Shown: positions 9,501 through 20,066 of the stretch, one piece after another
Position numbering within the stretch: the first letter of the stretch is position 1
Layout: every line of letters starts with the position of its first letter
Assembly (NCBI RefSeq): GCF_038397755.1
Contig: NZ_CP151637.1
Span: forward strand, 4,382,170 to 4,446,169
Length of the DNA: 64,000 nucleotides
Source of the DNA: Microbacterium sp. LWH7-1.2
Lineage (GTDB): Bacteria > Actinomycetota > Actinomycetes > Actinomycetales > Microbacteriaceae
Direction: 5' to 3'
The notes under the pieces: model-generated
Seen by the model: only the letters and a program-made list of their open reading frames with translations
Told to the model about the DNA's origin: nothing
Database searches by the model: none
Program-made: the position numbers and the translations under genes

Positions 9501-11309
9501 GTGCACATGCGCAAGACATCGACGGCTCGGCTCGCGGGAGGCGCGGTCATCACCGCCGCCGCGGTCGCGCTCGCCCTGGTCGGGTCAGGGGCCGCGTCGG
9601 CGGCACCGCCGACGGGGCCCAACAACGGGGGCAACACGCCCAACGGACCGACGATCGACATCCAGCTGCTGTCGTTCAACGACTTCCACGGCAACCTCGA
9701 GCCGCCCACCGGGTCCAGCGGCCGCCTCAACCTTCCGGGTGGCGTGACCACGGACAGCCTCACCCCTCCCGGAGTCGGCGGGGTGGAGTACCTCGCCACG
9801 CACCTCGCACAGGCGCGCGTGGGACACGAGTACTCGCTCACCGTCGCCGCGGGCGACCTCATCGGCGCATCCCCGCTGCTGTCCGGGGCGTTCCACGACG
9901 AGCCGTCGATCGAGGCGATGAACGCCCTCCACCTCGACGTCTCCGCCGTCGGCAACCATGAGTTCGACGAGGGTTTCGTCGAGCTGCAGCGCATGGCGGA
10001 CGGCGGTTGCCTCGACGACGGCGACGGCGCGAACAACCAGAACTCGTGCCCTGATGGATCATTCGACGGTGCCGACTTCGATTACCTCGCCGCGAACGTG
10101 GTGTACGAGGGTACGAGCGAGACGATCCTTCCCGCGTACTCCATCGAGAACATCAAGGGCGCCAAGATCGGCTTCATCGGCATGACGCTCGAGGAGACGC
10201 CCGACATCGTCACCGCCTCCGGCGTCGCGGGCCTGGAGTTCAAGGACGAGGTCGAGACGGCGAACGCGCTCGTTCCGGTGCTGAAGGCCCAGGGCGTCAA
10301 CGCGATCGTGGTGCTGATCCACCAGGGCGGCACGCCTCCGTCGAGCGCGGCGTACAACGCGGCGTGCGGCAACGGGGCGGAGATCGCGGCCAACAGCCCG
10401 ATCATCCCGATCGCGCAGAACCTCGACCCCGCGATCGACCTGATCGTGTCGGGGCACACCCACGCGCCGTACATCTGCAACATCAAGGACCCGGCAGGTC
10501 AGGACCGCCTGGTCACGTCCGCGTCGTCGTTCGGCCGGCTGTACACCGACACGAACCTCACGTACGACCGCCGCACCCAGGACATCGTTCGCACCTCGGT
10601 CAAGAGCGCGAACATGCTCGTGACGCGCAACGCCGACAGGGACCCGGTGCAGACCGACCTGATCGCCAAGTACAAGGTTCTGGTGGCGCCCATCGCGAGC
10701 GAGGTGATCGGCTCGATCACCGCCAACATCGACCGGACGCCGAACGCCGGAGGAGAGACGGCGCTCGGCGATCTGATCGCCGACGCCCAGCTGGCAGACC
10801 CGAGTGTGGTCGGCCCGTACTCGCAGCCGGTGATCGCACTGATGAACCCCGGCGGCATCCGCACCGATCTCACCTATGCGAGCTCCGCGTGGGGGGAGCT
10901 CCCGGGCCAGATCACGTACGAGGAGGCGTTCAACGTCCAGCCCTTCAACAACTATCTGGTCTCGCTCGACCTCACGGGCGCCGAGATCAAGAACCTGTTG
11001 GTCCAGCAGTGGTCGGGCGCCAACACGGCTCAGCCCAAGATCCTGCAGGTGAGCGAGGGCTTCTCCTACACCTATACGGGCACCACGGTCACCTCGGTCA
11101 CGCTCAACGGTGTGGCACTCGACGACACCGCGACCTACCGCGTGGTGACGAACAACTTCCTCGCGGGAGGCGGGGACGGATTCTCGACCTTCGCGGAGGG
11201 CGGCGAGAACGTCTACTACGGCGGGCTCGACATCGACGCGTTCGCCGCGTACCTCGAGGCGAACAGCCCGTACTCTCCGACACCGCTCGATCGCATCATC
11301 AAGAACTAG
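9501..11309 (+). CDS. Secreted bifunctional metallophosphatase / 5'-nucleotidase
   Basis: This 602-residue exported enzyme (UshA/YhcR type) hydrolyses extracellular nucleotides. It has a signal peptide with a cleavage-like AASA site near residue 34. The metallophosphatase motifs follow in order: SFNDFHGN, GDLIGASP, GNHEFDEG and SGHTHAP. The 5_nucleotid_C domain has NPGGIRTDL and the substrate loop FLAGGGDGF. GTG at 9501 is 6 bases after AGGGAGG; the ATG at 9507 is an alternative. There is no LPxTG sorting signal or C-terminal membrane helix, so the product is likely released. A strong terminator follows. Confidence 0.95.
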   Translation: MHMRKTSTARLAGGAVITAAAVALALVGSGAASAAPPTGPNNGGNTPNGPTIDIQLLSFNDFHGNLEPPTGSSGRLNLPGGVTTDSLTPPGVGGVEYLATHLAQARVGHEYSLTVAAGDLIGASPLLSGAFHDEPSIEAMNALHLDVSAVGNHEFDEGFVELQRMADGGCLDDGDGANNQNSCPDGSFDGADFDYLAANVVYEGTSETILPAYSIENIKGAKIGFIGMTLEETPDIVTASGVAGLEFKDEVETANALVPVLKAQGVNAIVVLIHQGGTPPSSAAYNAACGNGAEIAANSPIIPIAQNLDPAIDLIVSGHTHAPYICNIKDPAGQDRLVTSASSFGRLYTDTNLTYDRRTQDIVRTSVKSANMLVTRNADRDPVQTDLIAKYKVLVAPIASEVIGSITANIDRTPNAGGETALGDLIADAQLADPSVVGPYSQPVIALMNPGGIRTDLTYASSAWGELPGQITYEEAFNVQPFNNYLVSLDLTGAEIKNLLVQQWSGANTAQPKILQVSEGFSYTYTGTTVTSVTLNGVALDDTATYRVVTNNFLAGGGDGFSTFAEGGENVYYGGLDIDAFAAYLEANSPYSPTPLDRIIKN

Positions 11310-11323
11310 TCGGACGGAGACGA

Positions 11324-11356
11324 GATGCCCGGCGCTGCACCGCAGCGCCGGGCATC
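11324..11356. terminator. Bidirectional terminator
   Basis: A perfect 14-bp stem (11324-11337 with 11343-11356) and a 5-base loop lie between the convergent nucleotidase and helicase genes. Confidence 0.85.
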
Positions 11357-11366
11357 TTCGCGTCTC

Positions 11367-13022
11367 TCAGGCCGCGAGCGAGTGGGCGTCGAGGATCGTG
11401 TACGCGTAGCCCTGCTCGGCGAGGAAGCGCTGGCGGTTCTGCGCGAAGTCCTGGTCGACGGTGTCGCGCGCGATGAGCGTGTAGAAGCTCGCGGTGTGGT
11501 TCGACTGCTTCGGGCGCAGCAGGCGTCCGAGCCGCTGGGCCTCCTCCTGGCGCGAGCCGAACGATCCGGAGACCTGGATGGCGACGGATGCCTCGGGCAG
11601 ATCGATCGAGAAGTTCGCGACCTTCGACACCACGAGCACCGAGATCTCGCCGACCCGGAACGCCTGGTACAGCTCCTCGCGCTCGTCGACAGGTGTCTGA
11701 CCGGTGATCTTGGGGGCGTCCAGCGCCTCGGCGAGCACGTCGATCTGGTCGAGGTACTGGCCGATGATGAGGATCCGCTCGCCCTCGTGGCGCTCGACGA
11801 GCTGGCGCACGACGCCGATCTTCGCCGGTGCGGTCGCGGCCAGGCGGTAGCGCTCGTCGTCGGCCGCGGCGGCGTACTCGAGGCGGTCGCCGGCAGGCAG
11901 GTCGACGCGCACCTCGTAGCAGACGGCGGGGGAGATGAAGCCCTGGGCCTCGATCTCCTTCCACGGCGCGTCGAACCGCTTGGGGCCGATGAGGCTGAAC
12001 ACGTCGCCCTCGCGGCCGTCCTCGCGCACGAGGGTGGCGGTGAGGCCGAGGCGGCGCCGCGCCTGAAGGTCGGCGGTCAGCTTGAAGACGGGCGCGGGGA
12101 GCAGATGCACCTCGTCGTAGACGATGAGGCCCCAGTCGAGGGCGTCGAGTAGGGCGAGGTGCGCGTACTCCCCCTTCCGCTTCGCGGTGAGGATCTGGTA
12201 CGTCGCGATCGTGACCGGCTTGATCTCCTTGGTCTGACCCGAGTACTCGCCGATCTCCTCGGCCGTGAGCGACGTGCGCTTGAGAAGCTCGTCACGCCAC
12301 TGCCGGGCGCTGACGGTGTTGGTCACGAGGATGAGCGTCGTGGTCTTGGTGTCGGCCATCGCGGCCGCGCCGACCAGCGTCTTGCCGGCGCCGCAGGGCA
12401 GCACGACGACGCCCGAGCCGCCCTGCGTGAAGATGTCGACCGCCTGTCGCTGATAGGGACGCAGGTGCCAGCCGTCCTCCGCGAGGTCGATCGGGTGCGG
12501 CGTTCCCGGCGTGTAGCCGGCGAGGTCCTCGGCCGGCCAGCCGATCTTCAGCAGCTCCTGCTTGATCTGGCCGCGCGCCCACGCGTCGATGACGTACGAG
12601 TCGGGGGAGGGGTGGCCGATCAGCAGCGGCTGGATGCGCTTGTTCTTCGACACCTCGGTGAGGACCGCAGCATCCGTCGAGCGCAGGACCAACTCGCCGT
12701 CGCCGCCCTTGTCGACGCTGTTGCGCTCGATGACGAGGCGGCCGTAGCGGCCGACCGTCTCGGCGATGTCGATCGACACCGACGGCGGCACGGGGAAGCG
12801 CGACCACCGGTCGAGGGTCGCCAGCATGTCTTCGGCGTCGTGGCCGGCGGCGCGCGCGTTCCACAGTCCGAGCCGCGTGATGCGATACGTGTGGATGTGC
12901 TCGGGGGCACGCTCGAGCTCGGCGAAGATCGCGAGTTCGTGCCGCGCGCTCTCGGCGTCGGGGTGCGCGACCTCGAGGAGCACGGTGCGGTCGCTCTGGA
13001 CGATGAGGGGGCCGTCAGCCAT
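11367..13022 (-). CDS. XPB/Rad25-type superfamily 2 DNA helicase
   Basis: This 551-residue cytoplasmic ATP-dependent 3'-5' helicase is of the XPB family that actinobacteria carry. An N-terminal DNA-interaction region (about 1-180) leads into RecA-like core 1, with PCGAGKT (Lys214), DEVH and GLTATLVREDG. The last motif includes the RED triad that marks XPB. RecA-like core 2 ends with QRLGRLLRP. ATG at 13022 starts the typical N-terminus. It lies 45 bases downstream of the helicase-associated protein gene on the same strand, and the pair is conserved in actinobacteria. A DNA-repair role is expected but not proven for bacterial XPB. Confidence 0.95.
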   Translation of the reverse strand: MADGPLIVQSDRTVLLEVAHPDAESARHELAIFAELERAPEHIHTYRITRLGLWNARAAGHDAEDMLATLDRWSRFPVPPSVSIDIAETVGRYGRLVIERNSVDKGGDGELVLRSTDAAVLTEVSKNKRIQPLLIGHPSPDSYVIDAWARGQIKQELLKIGWPAEDLAGYTPGTPHPIDLAEDGWHLRPYQRQAVDIFTQGGSGVVVLPCGAGKTLVGAAAMADTKTTTLILVTNTVSARQWRDELLKRTSLTAEEIGEYSGQTKEIKPVTIATYQILTAKRKGEYAHLALLDALDWGLIVYDEVHLLPAPVFKLTADLQARRRLGLTATLVREDGREGDVFSLIGPKRFDAPWKEIEAQGFISPAVCYEVRVDLPAGDRLEYAAAADDERYRLAATAPAKIGVVRQLVERHEGERILIIGQYLDQIDVLAEALDAPKITGQTPVDEREELYQAFRVGEISVLVVSKVANFSIDLPEASVAIQVSGSFGSRQEEAQRLGRLLRPKQSNHTASFYTLIARDTVDQDFAQNRQRFLAEQGYAYTILDAHSLAA

Positions 13023-13067
13023 AACGGATCAGTCTACCGGCGCAGACGGAGGACGGATGCTGCGGCC

Positions 13068-14795
13068 TCAGCCCCCGCGGACGCTCACGATGCTCGACAC
13101 GGGCAGCGTGCGCTCGATGTCGGCGGCGCGGTCGCGCCCGCGCAGGCGCCCGCCGCCGAGACCGGCGGCCTCGAGGGTGAACGACCGCTCGGAGCCGTCG
13201 GGCATGCGCACGACCACCACGATCTCGGCGCGGGCGCGCACCGCCTGCTCCAGCTCGCGCTCGAGCCAGCCGGAGTCGCCGTCCGTGCCGTGTCCGCCGC
13301 GGAGCGTTCCGATGAGGCGGGCGTAGGCGTGCTGCGGGGTGGCGGCCGGTTCGGACGCCGTCGCGGCGGTCCGGCGGTGGATCGATTCGGGTACGCCCCG
13401 GGCGTCGACGGCGATGACCGGGTACCGCGCGTCGGCGAGGGTCCAGTACACCGCGTCTCGGGGGACGCGCGACGAGAGCGCGTCGTCACCCTCGAGCATC
13501 AGCAGACCCAGCGGCCGCAGCGCCTGGTCGACCGTGATCGCGTCGAGGAGGCCGGCGTCGGGGCTCTCGACGCGGGTGCGGCCGGTGGCCTCGTCGGCGC
13601 GCACCCGCACCAGGCCATGCCGGGCCGCCGTGCTCTCGATGAGGTAGGCGAGGGGCTGCGGAATGCCGGTGAGCGACAGGCCCGCGAGGAAGTCGCGGAT
13701 CGACTGGGCCGTCTCGCCCTCGGTCATGCCGGCGCCGATCGACTCCGCCGTGAAGCGATAGGTCGATGCCTGGGCGCGCGATTCCCGCAGCGCGATGGAG
13801 CGCAGGCGCAGGTCGAGGGCGGGCGCGAGCGGCCCGGGGGCGATCGCGGTGAGATCGGCCTGCAGGTAGACCCGGTCGATCTCGGCGGGCAGGTACGGCC
13901 CCATGGTGGCGGCATCCGCACGCCCTCCGGCGCGAAGCGCCGCCGTCCATGGGAACTCGGCAGGGGAGCGGTCGGGGGCGAACAGCCCCCAGCGCACGCC
14001 GATGCGGTGCAGTCGTTCCGCACGCGCTGGCCACTCGGGGTCGAGGGGATACATGCCCGGCCACGCGTCCGGCGGGAGGAAACCATGCGACGACGTGCGC
14101 AGCCCGCGCGGAAGGCTCGCGCGGAAGCCGGCGGCGATCGCTTCCCACCGATCCGCGGTCGGGGCCTTCAGCCACCTCTCGCCGGCCGTGGTGACGGTCC
14201 ACTCGCGCTCGTGCGCGGTCGCCAGGTCCGCGCCGGCCGCCGAGGCGAGCAGTTCCTCAAGGTCGTCGGCGAACTCGAGGGCTCCCGCGTCCATCAGACG
14301 CCGGCGGTCCGCCGCGCTCACCGGTCCCGCGCCGGTGCGGGCCAGAGGCGTGTGCGAGCACAGGAGCAGGACGTCGGCGAGCGAGCCCGCGGTGGTGAAC
14401 GCGCGCTCCGCAGCGGCGGCGGCCGCGCGGGCGTCGGCGGGAACCGGATCCGCGCTCGCCGGCGCAGCGGCGAACGCGTCGGGTGCGGCGGCGGCGGCAG
14501 CGGCCACCCGCTCCGCGACCGCCCCGTACGGCGTGCCGTCCGCGGCGGTGAGAGCGAGCCGTGCGGGTTCGCCGTCGACGCCGGCATCGCGCGCGACGAG
14601 GGCGAGGAGGTCGTCGCGGTCGAGGTGCGTCAGGGCCCGGTCGATCGACGCGGGATCGAGTAGGCCCTCGGCGGCGTCGAAGAAGTCGTGCCAGCCCGCC
14701 TGCGGCGAGACCCCGCGCGCCGCGAGCGTCGTGGCGAGCGCGGCATCACCGAGCTCGGCGAGCCGCGTCGCCAGGGCGCGCGCGTCGGAGACCAA
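13068..14795 (-). CDS. Helicase-associated domain protein (XPB/Ssl2 N-terminal-like)
   Basis: This 575-residue protein is rich in Ala, Arg and Asp and has no ATPase motifs. It matches the helicase-associated family (Helicase_C_3-like domain) found next to bacterial XPB. The start appears to be TTG at 14795, with GAGGGG about 10 bases upstream. It starts 5 bases after the small membrane protein gene and ends 45 bases before the helicase, so all three are probably one transcript. It is likely to be a DNA-binding or regulatory partner of the helicase; the molecular role is not known. Confidence 0.85.
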   Translation of the reverse strand: MVSDARALATRLAELGDAALATTLAARGVSPQAGWHDFFDAAEGLLDPASIDRALTHLDRDDLLALVARDAGVDGEPARLALTAADGTPYGAVAERVAAAAAAAPDAFAAAPASADPVPADARAAAAAAERAFTTAGSLADVLLLCSHTPLARTGAGPVSAADRRRLMDAGALEFADDLEELLASAAGADLATAHEREWTVTTAGERWLKAPTADRWEAIAAGFRASLPRGLRTSSHGFLPPDAWPGMYPLDPEWPARAERLHRIGVRWGLFAPDRSPAEFPWTAALRAGGRADAATMGPYLPAEIDRVYLQADLTAIAPGPLAPALDLRLRSIALRESRAQASTYRFTAESIGAGMTEGETAQSIRDFLAGLSLTGIPQPLAYLIESTAARHGLVRVRADEATGRTRVESPDAGLLDAITVDQALRPLGLLMLEGDDALSSRVPRDAVYWTLADARYPVIAVDARGVPESIHRRTAATASEPAATPQHAYARLIGTLRGGHGTDGDSGWLERELEQAVRARAEIVVVVRMPDGSERSFTLEAAGLGGGRLRGRDRAADIERTLPVSSIVSVRGG

Positions 14796-14800
14796 CCGGG

Positions 14801-15064
14801 TCAGCCCCCTCGGTTCGCCCGTGCCCTCCGCACGAAGCTCATGATGAGGACGGCGAGCAGCAGTGCGAACGCGACGATGGGGGCGATGTACACGAGTACG
14901 CCGACGAGCGGCCAGATGCCGGCGCTCATGTCGGCACCGGACGCCGAGGCGATCATGATCGCGAAGAAGCTCACGATCGAGAGCACGAGCAGGCCCAGCG
15001 ACATGAAGGCCAGGATGCGGTCGATGCGGCGGACGGGAACGTCGCCGGAAGGGTTCGTGCTCAT
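14801..15064 (-). CDS. Small two-helix membrane protein
   Basis: This 87-residue protein has two predicted membrane helices (about residues 15-40 and 48-75) and a basic C-terminal end (RRARANRGG). The ATG at 15064 is chosen because the open frame upstream is basic and unstructured. The ribosome site is weak. It sits directly before the helicase-associated gene. The function is not recognised. Confidence 0.7.
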   Translation of the reverse strand: MSTNPSGDVPVRRIDRILAFMSLGLLVLSIVSFFAIMIASASGADMSAGIWPLVGVLVYIAPIVAFALLLAVLIMSFVRRARANRGG

Positions 15065-15258
15065 CCGCACCAGCCTACTCGCTGACGCCCGCGCCGCGGT
15101 CAGCGCGCGCGGCCGTGATCGTGGATGACGGATGCTGCGCCATGGGGTCGCGGCGGACGCCGTGCCGTTAGGCTGGTAGGTGGGGTTGGAAGACCCCGGT
15201 TTCGTCATGCTCTGTTTCGTCCGCGACGCGTCGCGGACGCCGATCCAGCGAGGTTTCC

Positions 15259-15642
15259 ATGCCCACCGGCAAGGTCAGGTTCTACGACGAGGAGAAGGGG
15301 TTCGGCTTCATCTCCTCCGAAGACGGTCAGGACGTCTTCCTGCACGCCACTGCCCTTCCGCCCGGCACACCCGCGCCCAAGGCGGGGACCCGCCTCGAGT
15401 ACGGCATCGCCGACGGCAAGCGCGGCCCGCAGGCCCTCTCGGTGCGCGTGCTCGAGGCTCCGGTGAGCCTGGCGAAGCGCGCCCGCAAGCCCGCCGACGA
15501 CATGGCGATCATCATCGAGGACCTCGTGAAGCTCCTGGACGGCATCGGCGGAGACCTCCGTCACGGTCGCTACCCGAGCGGCGCGCACGCCAAGAAGGTC
15601 GCCGCGGTCCTGCGCAAGGTCGCCGATGAACTCGACGCCTGA
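15259..15642 (+). CDS. Cold-shock domain protein with C-terminal extension
   Basis: This 127-residue protein has an N-terminal cold-shock OB fold (residues 1-67) with RNP1 KGFGFI and RNP2 VFLHA, which binds single-stranded nucleic acid. A ~60-residue helical extension follows, longer than in the 67-residue CspA type. ATG at 15259 follows a GCGAGG site. Its 3' end overlaps the next gene by 17 bases, so the two are translationally linked. This CspB-like + DUF3027 pair is common in actinobacteria. Confidence 0.93.
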   Translation: MPTGKVRFYDEEKGFGFISSEDGQDVFLHATALPPGTPAPKAGTRLEYGIADGKRGPQALSVRVLEAPVSLAKRARKPADDMAIIIEDLVKLLDGIGGDLRHGRYPSGAHAKKVAAVLRKVADELDA

Positions 15643-16441
15643 CCCGATCGAGGGCGTCGTCGACGCCGACGCGGCTGCAGACGGCGTCGAGGAGGCTCCG
15701 GAGAGCGTCGACGAGGTCTCGGAGAGCTCGGAGACCGCCGAGAGTGTCGACGTCGTCGCCGTCGTCGAGGCATCGGAGACTGCGGAGGTCGTCGAGGTCG
15801 TGGAGGCCGTCGTGCCCGTCGATCCCGATCCTCAGCTCCTGGCGGCGCACGATCTGGCGCTCGCCGCGCTCCGCGAGATCACGCCCGAGGCGACGATCGG
15901 CGACCCCGCGGGCTACCGCGTCGAGGCCGACGGCGTCGTCTCGCTGCGCTTCGCGAATCGCCTCGCGGGCTACCCGGGCTGGTTCTGGACCGTCAGTCTC
16001 GCGCGGGTCTACGACGCCGAGCCCACCGTGCTCGAGGTCGAGCTCCTTCCGGGCGACGGCGCGCTGCTCGCCCCCGACTGGGTGCCGTGGGCGGTGCGAC
16101 TCGCGGATTACCACGCCGCCCAGGCCGCCCTGGCGGAGGCCGCGCACGCCGACGAGGACGAGGACGCCGACCACGACGAACTCGAGGACGTCGACGACCT
16201 CGACGTGTCGGACTTCGACGAGGACGGCTCGCCCATCCTCCACGCCGGCGACGTCGACGGCGTCGACATCGACGAACTCGCCGACGCCGCGGCCGGGGAC
16301 GACTCGGATGAGGACGACGACTATTCCGAGGACGACGACTCAGACGACGAGGATGAGGACGACGAGTACGACGAGGGCGAGGACGAGGAGGATTCCGACG
16401 AGGACTACTCCGACGAGGACCCCGACCTCGAAGACGCCTGA
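15626..16441 (+). CDS. DUF3027 protein with long acidic tail
   Basis: This is a 271-residue protein of unknown function. An acidic, low-complexity N-terminus (1-65) precedes the conserved DUF3027 core (about 70-170), recognisable by GYPGWFWTVSLAR and LLPGDGALLAPDWVPW. The last ~90 residues are overwhelmingly Asp and Glu. ATG at 15626 lies inside the preceding cold-shock gene, with AAGG 6 bases upstream. The acidic tail could act as a nucleic-acid mimic or a chaperone-like tail for the basic or RNA-bound partner. That is speculation. Ends at a strong terminator. Confidence 0.85.
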   Translation: MNSTPDPIEGVVDADAAADGVEEAPESVDEVSESSETAESVDVVAVVEASETAEVVEVVEAVVPVDPDPQLLAAHDLALAALREITPEATIGDPAGYRVEADGVVSLRFANRLAGYPGWFWTVSLARVYDAEPTVLEVELLPGDGALLAPDWVPWAVRLADYHAAQAALAEAAHADEDEDADHDELEDVDDLDVSDFDEDGSPILHAGDVDGVDIDELADAAAGDDSDEDDDYSEDDDSDDEDEDDEYDEGEDEEDSDEDYSDEDPDLEDA

Positions 16442-16457
16442 CCTCCTCCAGACATGA

Positions 16458-16506
16458 CGAAAGGGTGGATCCCGCCGCCCGCAGCGCGGTGGGATCCACC
16501 CTTTCG
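16458..16506. terminator. Bidirectional terminator
   Basis: A perfect 16-bp stem (16458-16473 with 16491-16506) surrounds a 17-base region that can itself extend the hairpin (ccgc/gcgg). It lies between DUF3027 and the convergent gene remnant. Confidence 0.85.
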
Positions 16507-16513
16507 CGTTCTC

Positions 16514-16940
16514 TCAGCGGCGCTCGACCGCGGGTTCCGCACGTCCCGCCGGGAGCACCGCCGCGTCGGCGACGTGGAAGCGTGCGCTGAGCAGCACGTC
16601 GTCGCGCGAAGACGGACCCGCGAGCAGCTCGAACTCGCCGGCTTCGACGAGCCGGCGGCCCGCAGCATCCACGATCGAGCACTCCGCGACGGGGAGCGAC
16701 AGCTCGACCGTCGCCGTCTCGCCCGGCTGCAGGTCGACGTGGCGGTACGCCTTGAGCTCCTTGTCGGCCCAGCTGACCGAGGTGACACTGTCGCGGATGT
16801 AGACCTGGACGATCTCGTGTGCGGGCCGGTCGCCCGTGTTGCGCAGTTCGACGAGGGCGCGCACGGTGTCGGCTTCGCCCACCTCGGATTCGACGAGGCG
16901 CAGGCCGGAGTACTCGACCGTGGTGTACGACAGGCCTCAT
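16514..16940 (-). pseudogene. Remnant of a GH3 beta-glucosidase (C-terminal Fn3-like domain only)
   Basis: The minus-strand frame 16514-16936 reads about 140 residues of the fibronectin-III-like C-terminal domain of family 3 glycoside hydrolases. It begins at the GLSYTT motif that normally joins the catalytic part to this domain. The whole catalytic half (~600 residues) is gone. Just upstream sits a perfect Shine-Dalgarno AAGGAGGAG (16943-16951) and an ATG (16940), but that ATG is in another frame. It reads MRPVVHHG. The picture is an internal deletion that joined an original start region to the 3' end without keeping frame. A shorter GTG-started fragment (from 16882) could still be translated. 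Confidence 0.75.
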
Positions 16941-17014
16941 TGCTCCTCCTTGATGTGAGCACGACATCGTGTCTCCCGGGGGGTGACGACGGCGTCTGGG
17001 TGATTGCCAAATTA

Positions 17015-17045
17015 ACTTGCAATCAAGTAAGTAACTCTTGCAAGT
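17015..17045. promoter_or_regulatory. Candidate TetR operator/promoter region
   Basis: An AT-rich island in a GC-rich region holds two overlapping inverted repeats. One is ACTTG-N4-CAAGT (17015-17028). The other is the pair ACTTGCAA (17015-17022) and TTGCAAGT (17038-17045). It lies between the beta-glucosidase remnant and the divergent TetR gene starting at 17141, as expected for a TetR-controlled divergent promoter. Confidence 0.5.
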
Positions 17046-17140
17046 ATGGTGATCCAGAGCGCACGGGCAGGCTGTGCGTAGACTCACAGGCGCCGGCGAG
17101 GACGCATCCGCGACGCCGGTGAAGAAGGGGGCGCCGAGCG

Positions 17141-18915
<1,775 letters not shown>

Positions 18916-19051
18916 CTAGAGACGCGCGCACCGCGGCCCCGTTCCCGTGACGCGTCGTGACGCCGTGCGGCCGCGGCCGCCGGCCCGGCCTCGGCGCCGA
19001 GAGCAGAGGATAGGCTGTCCTCAGCCCCTTGAGACCCCTGAGGACACCGCG

Positions 19052-19753
19052 ATGACCGACCTGATCGACACCACTGAGATGTACCTGCGCACGATCCTCG
19101 AGCTCGAGGAGGAGAACATCGTGCCGTTGCGGGCGCGCATCTCGGAGCGCCTGGGCCACTCGGGTCCCACGGTGTCGCAGACGATCGGGCGAATGGAGCG
19201 CGATGGACTCGTCGTCGTCTCCGAGGACCGCACCCTCGAGCTCACCGACGCCGGCCGACAGAAGGCCGTCGACGTCATGCGCAAGCACCGGCTCGCCGAG
19301 CGTCTGCTGTCGGATGTCATCGGCCTGGACTGGGCGTACGTCCACGAAGAGGCCTGCCGCTGGGAGCACGTCATGAGCGAGCAGGTCGAACGCCGCCTCG
19401 TCGAGCTGCTCGGCCACCCCACCGAGTCGCCGTACGGCAACCCGATCCCGGGGCTCGACCAGCTCGGCGACGTGCCGACGAACGGCTTCGAGCAGGGTGT
19501 GGTGGGCCTGGTGCGCCGCCTCAACGACGCGGGTGAGCCCATCACCGGCACCGTCCGCCGGCTCGCCGAGCCCGCGCAGGTCGACCCCGAACTGCTGCAG
19601 CAGCTGAAGGGCGCCGGCGTCGTCCCGGGCGCCTTCGGCGACTATCGCTACAACGAGGGCTACGTGCTCGTCCAGATGCAGGGCAGCGACGAGGGCCTCG
19701 AGCTGCCGGTCGAGATCGCCTCGCACATCTTCCTCGTCGACGACGTCCGCTGA
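19052..19753 (+). CDS. ideR: Iron-dependent repressor IdeR/DtxR
   Basis: This 233-residue metal-activated repressor of iron uptake genes has an N-terminal winged helix and a dimerisation/metal domain. Metal ligands match DtxR numbering exactly: Met10, Cys102, Glu105 and His106 for the primary site, and His79, Glu83 and His98 for the ancillary site. A C-terminal SH3-like domain is present. ATG at 19052, with an AGGA site upstream. It stands alone between serC and the M23 peptidase gene. Confidence 0.95.
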   Translation: MTDLIDTTEMYLRTILELEEENIVPLRARISERLGHSGPTVSQTIGRMERDGLVVVSEDRTLELTDAGRQKAVDVMRKHRLAERLLSDVIGLDWAYVHEEACRWEHVMSEQVERRLVELLGHPTESPYGNPIPGLDQLGDVPTNGFEQGVVGLVRRLNDAGEPITGTVRRLAEPAQVDPELLQQLKGAGVVPGAFGDYRYNEGYVLVQMQGSDEGLELPVEIASHIFLVDDVR

Positions 19754-19883
19754 GGCGGGTGCGTTCCGCCGGATGGGACGCCCGCCAGGGTGTTTGCGCG
19801 CTCCTGGCGCCGTGCGAGGACACCGGATGCCGCATTCCGCAAGCCCTCGTGACGCACTGTGCGGAGATTGCCAGGCGCGGAGC

Positions 19884-19912
19884 GTGACATAAACGTGACC
19901 TTCGGGTAGCCT
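19884..19912 (+). promoter_or_regulatory. Promoter of the M23 peptidase transcript
   Basis: -35 GTGACA (19884-19889), a 17-base spacer and -10 TAGCCT (19907-19912) predict a start near 19919. That leaves a leader of about 150 bases before the coding region. Confidence 0.5.
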
Positions 19913-19918
19913 CGAACA

Positions 19919-20066
19919 GTCCACCAGGCCAGAAGCCCGCCGACAGGACCCCGCGTGGATTGCCTCTCCGGCTCGTCGTCCACATGTGGTGAAGCCCGCA
20001 CATCGTGCCCCGACATCGAGTGCTGACGAGCCAGGCGCCCCGGCGCAGAGGCGCCGGAGGACCAGT
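19919..20066 (+). promoter_or_regulatory. Structured 5' leader (possible riboswitch) of the M23 peptidase gene
   Basis: The ~150-base leader can fold extensively. GGCTCGTC (19970-19977) pairs with GACGAGCC (20025-20032), enclosing a ~47-base domain with a GGTGAAGCC segment. A perfect 7-bp hairpin (20040-20046 with 20051-20057, loop agag) then takes in the first two bases of the GGAGG ribosome site (20056-20060). Cyclic-di-AMP riboswitches (ydaO type) often precede actinobacterial cell-wall hydrolase genes. I cannot confirm that class by eye, so it remains a hypothesis. Confidence 0.45.
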
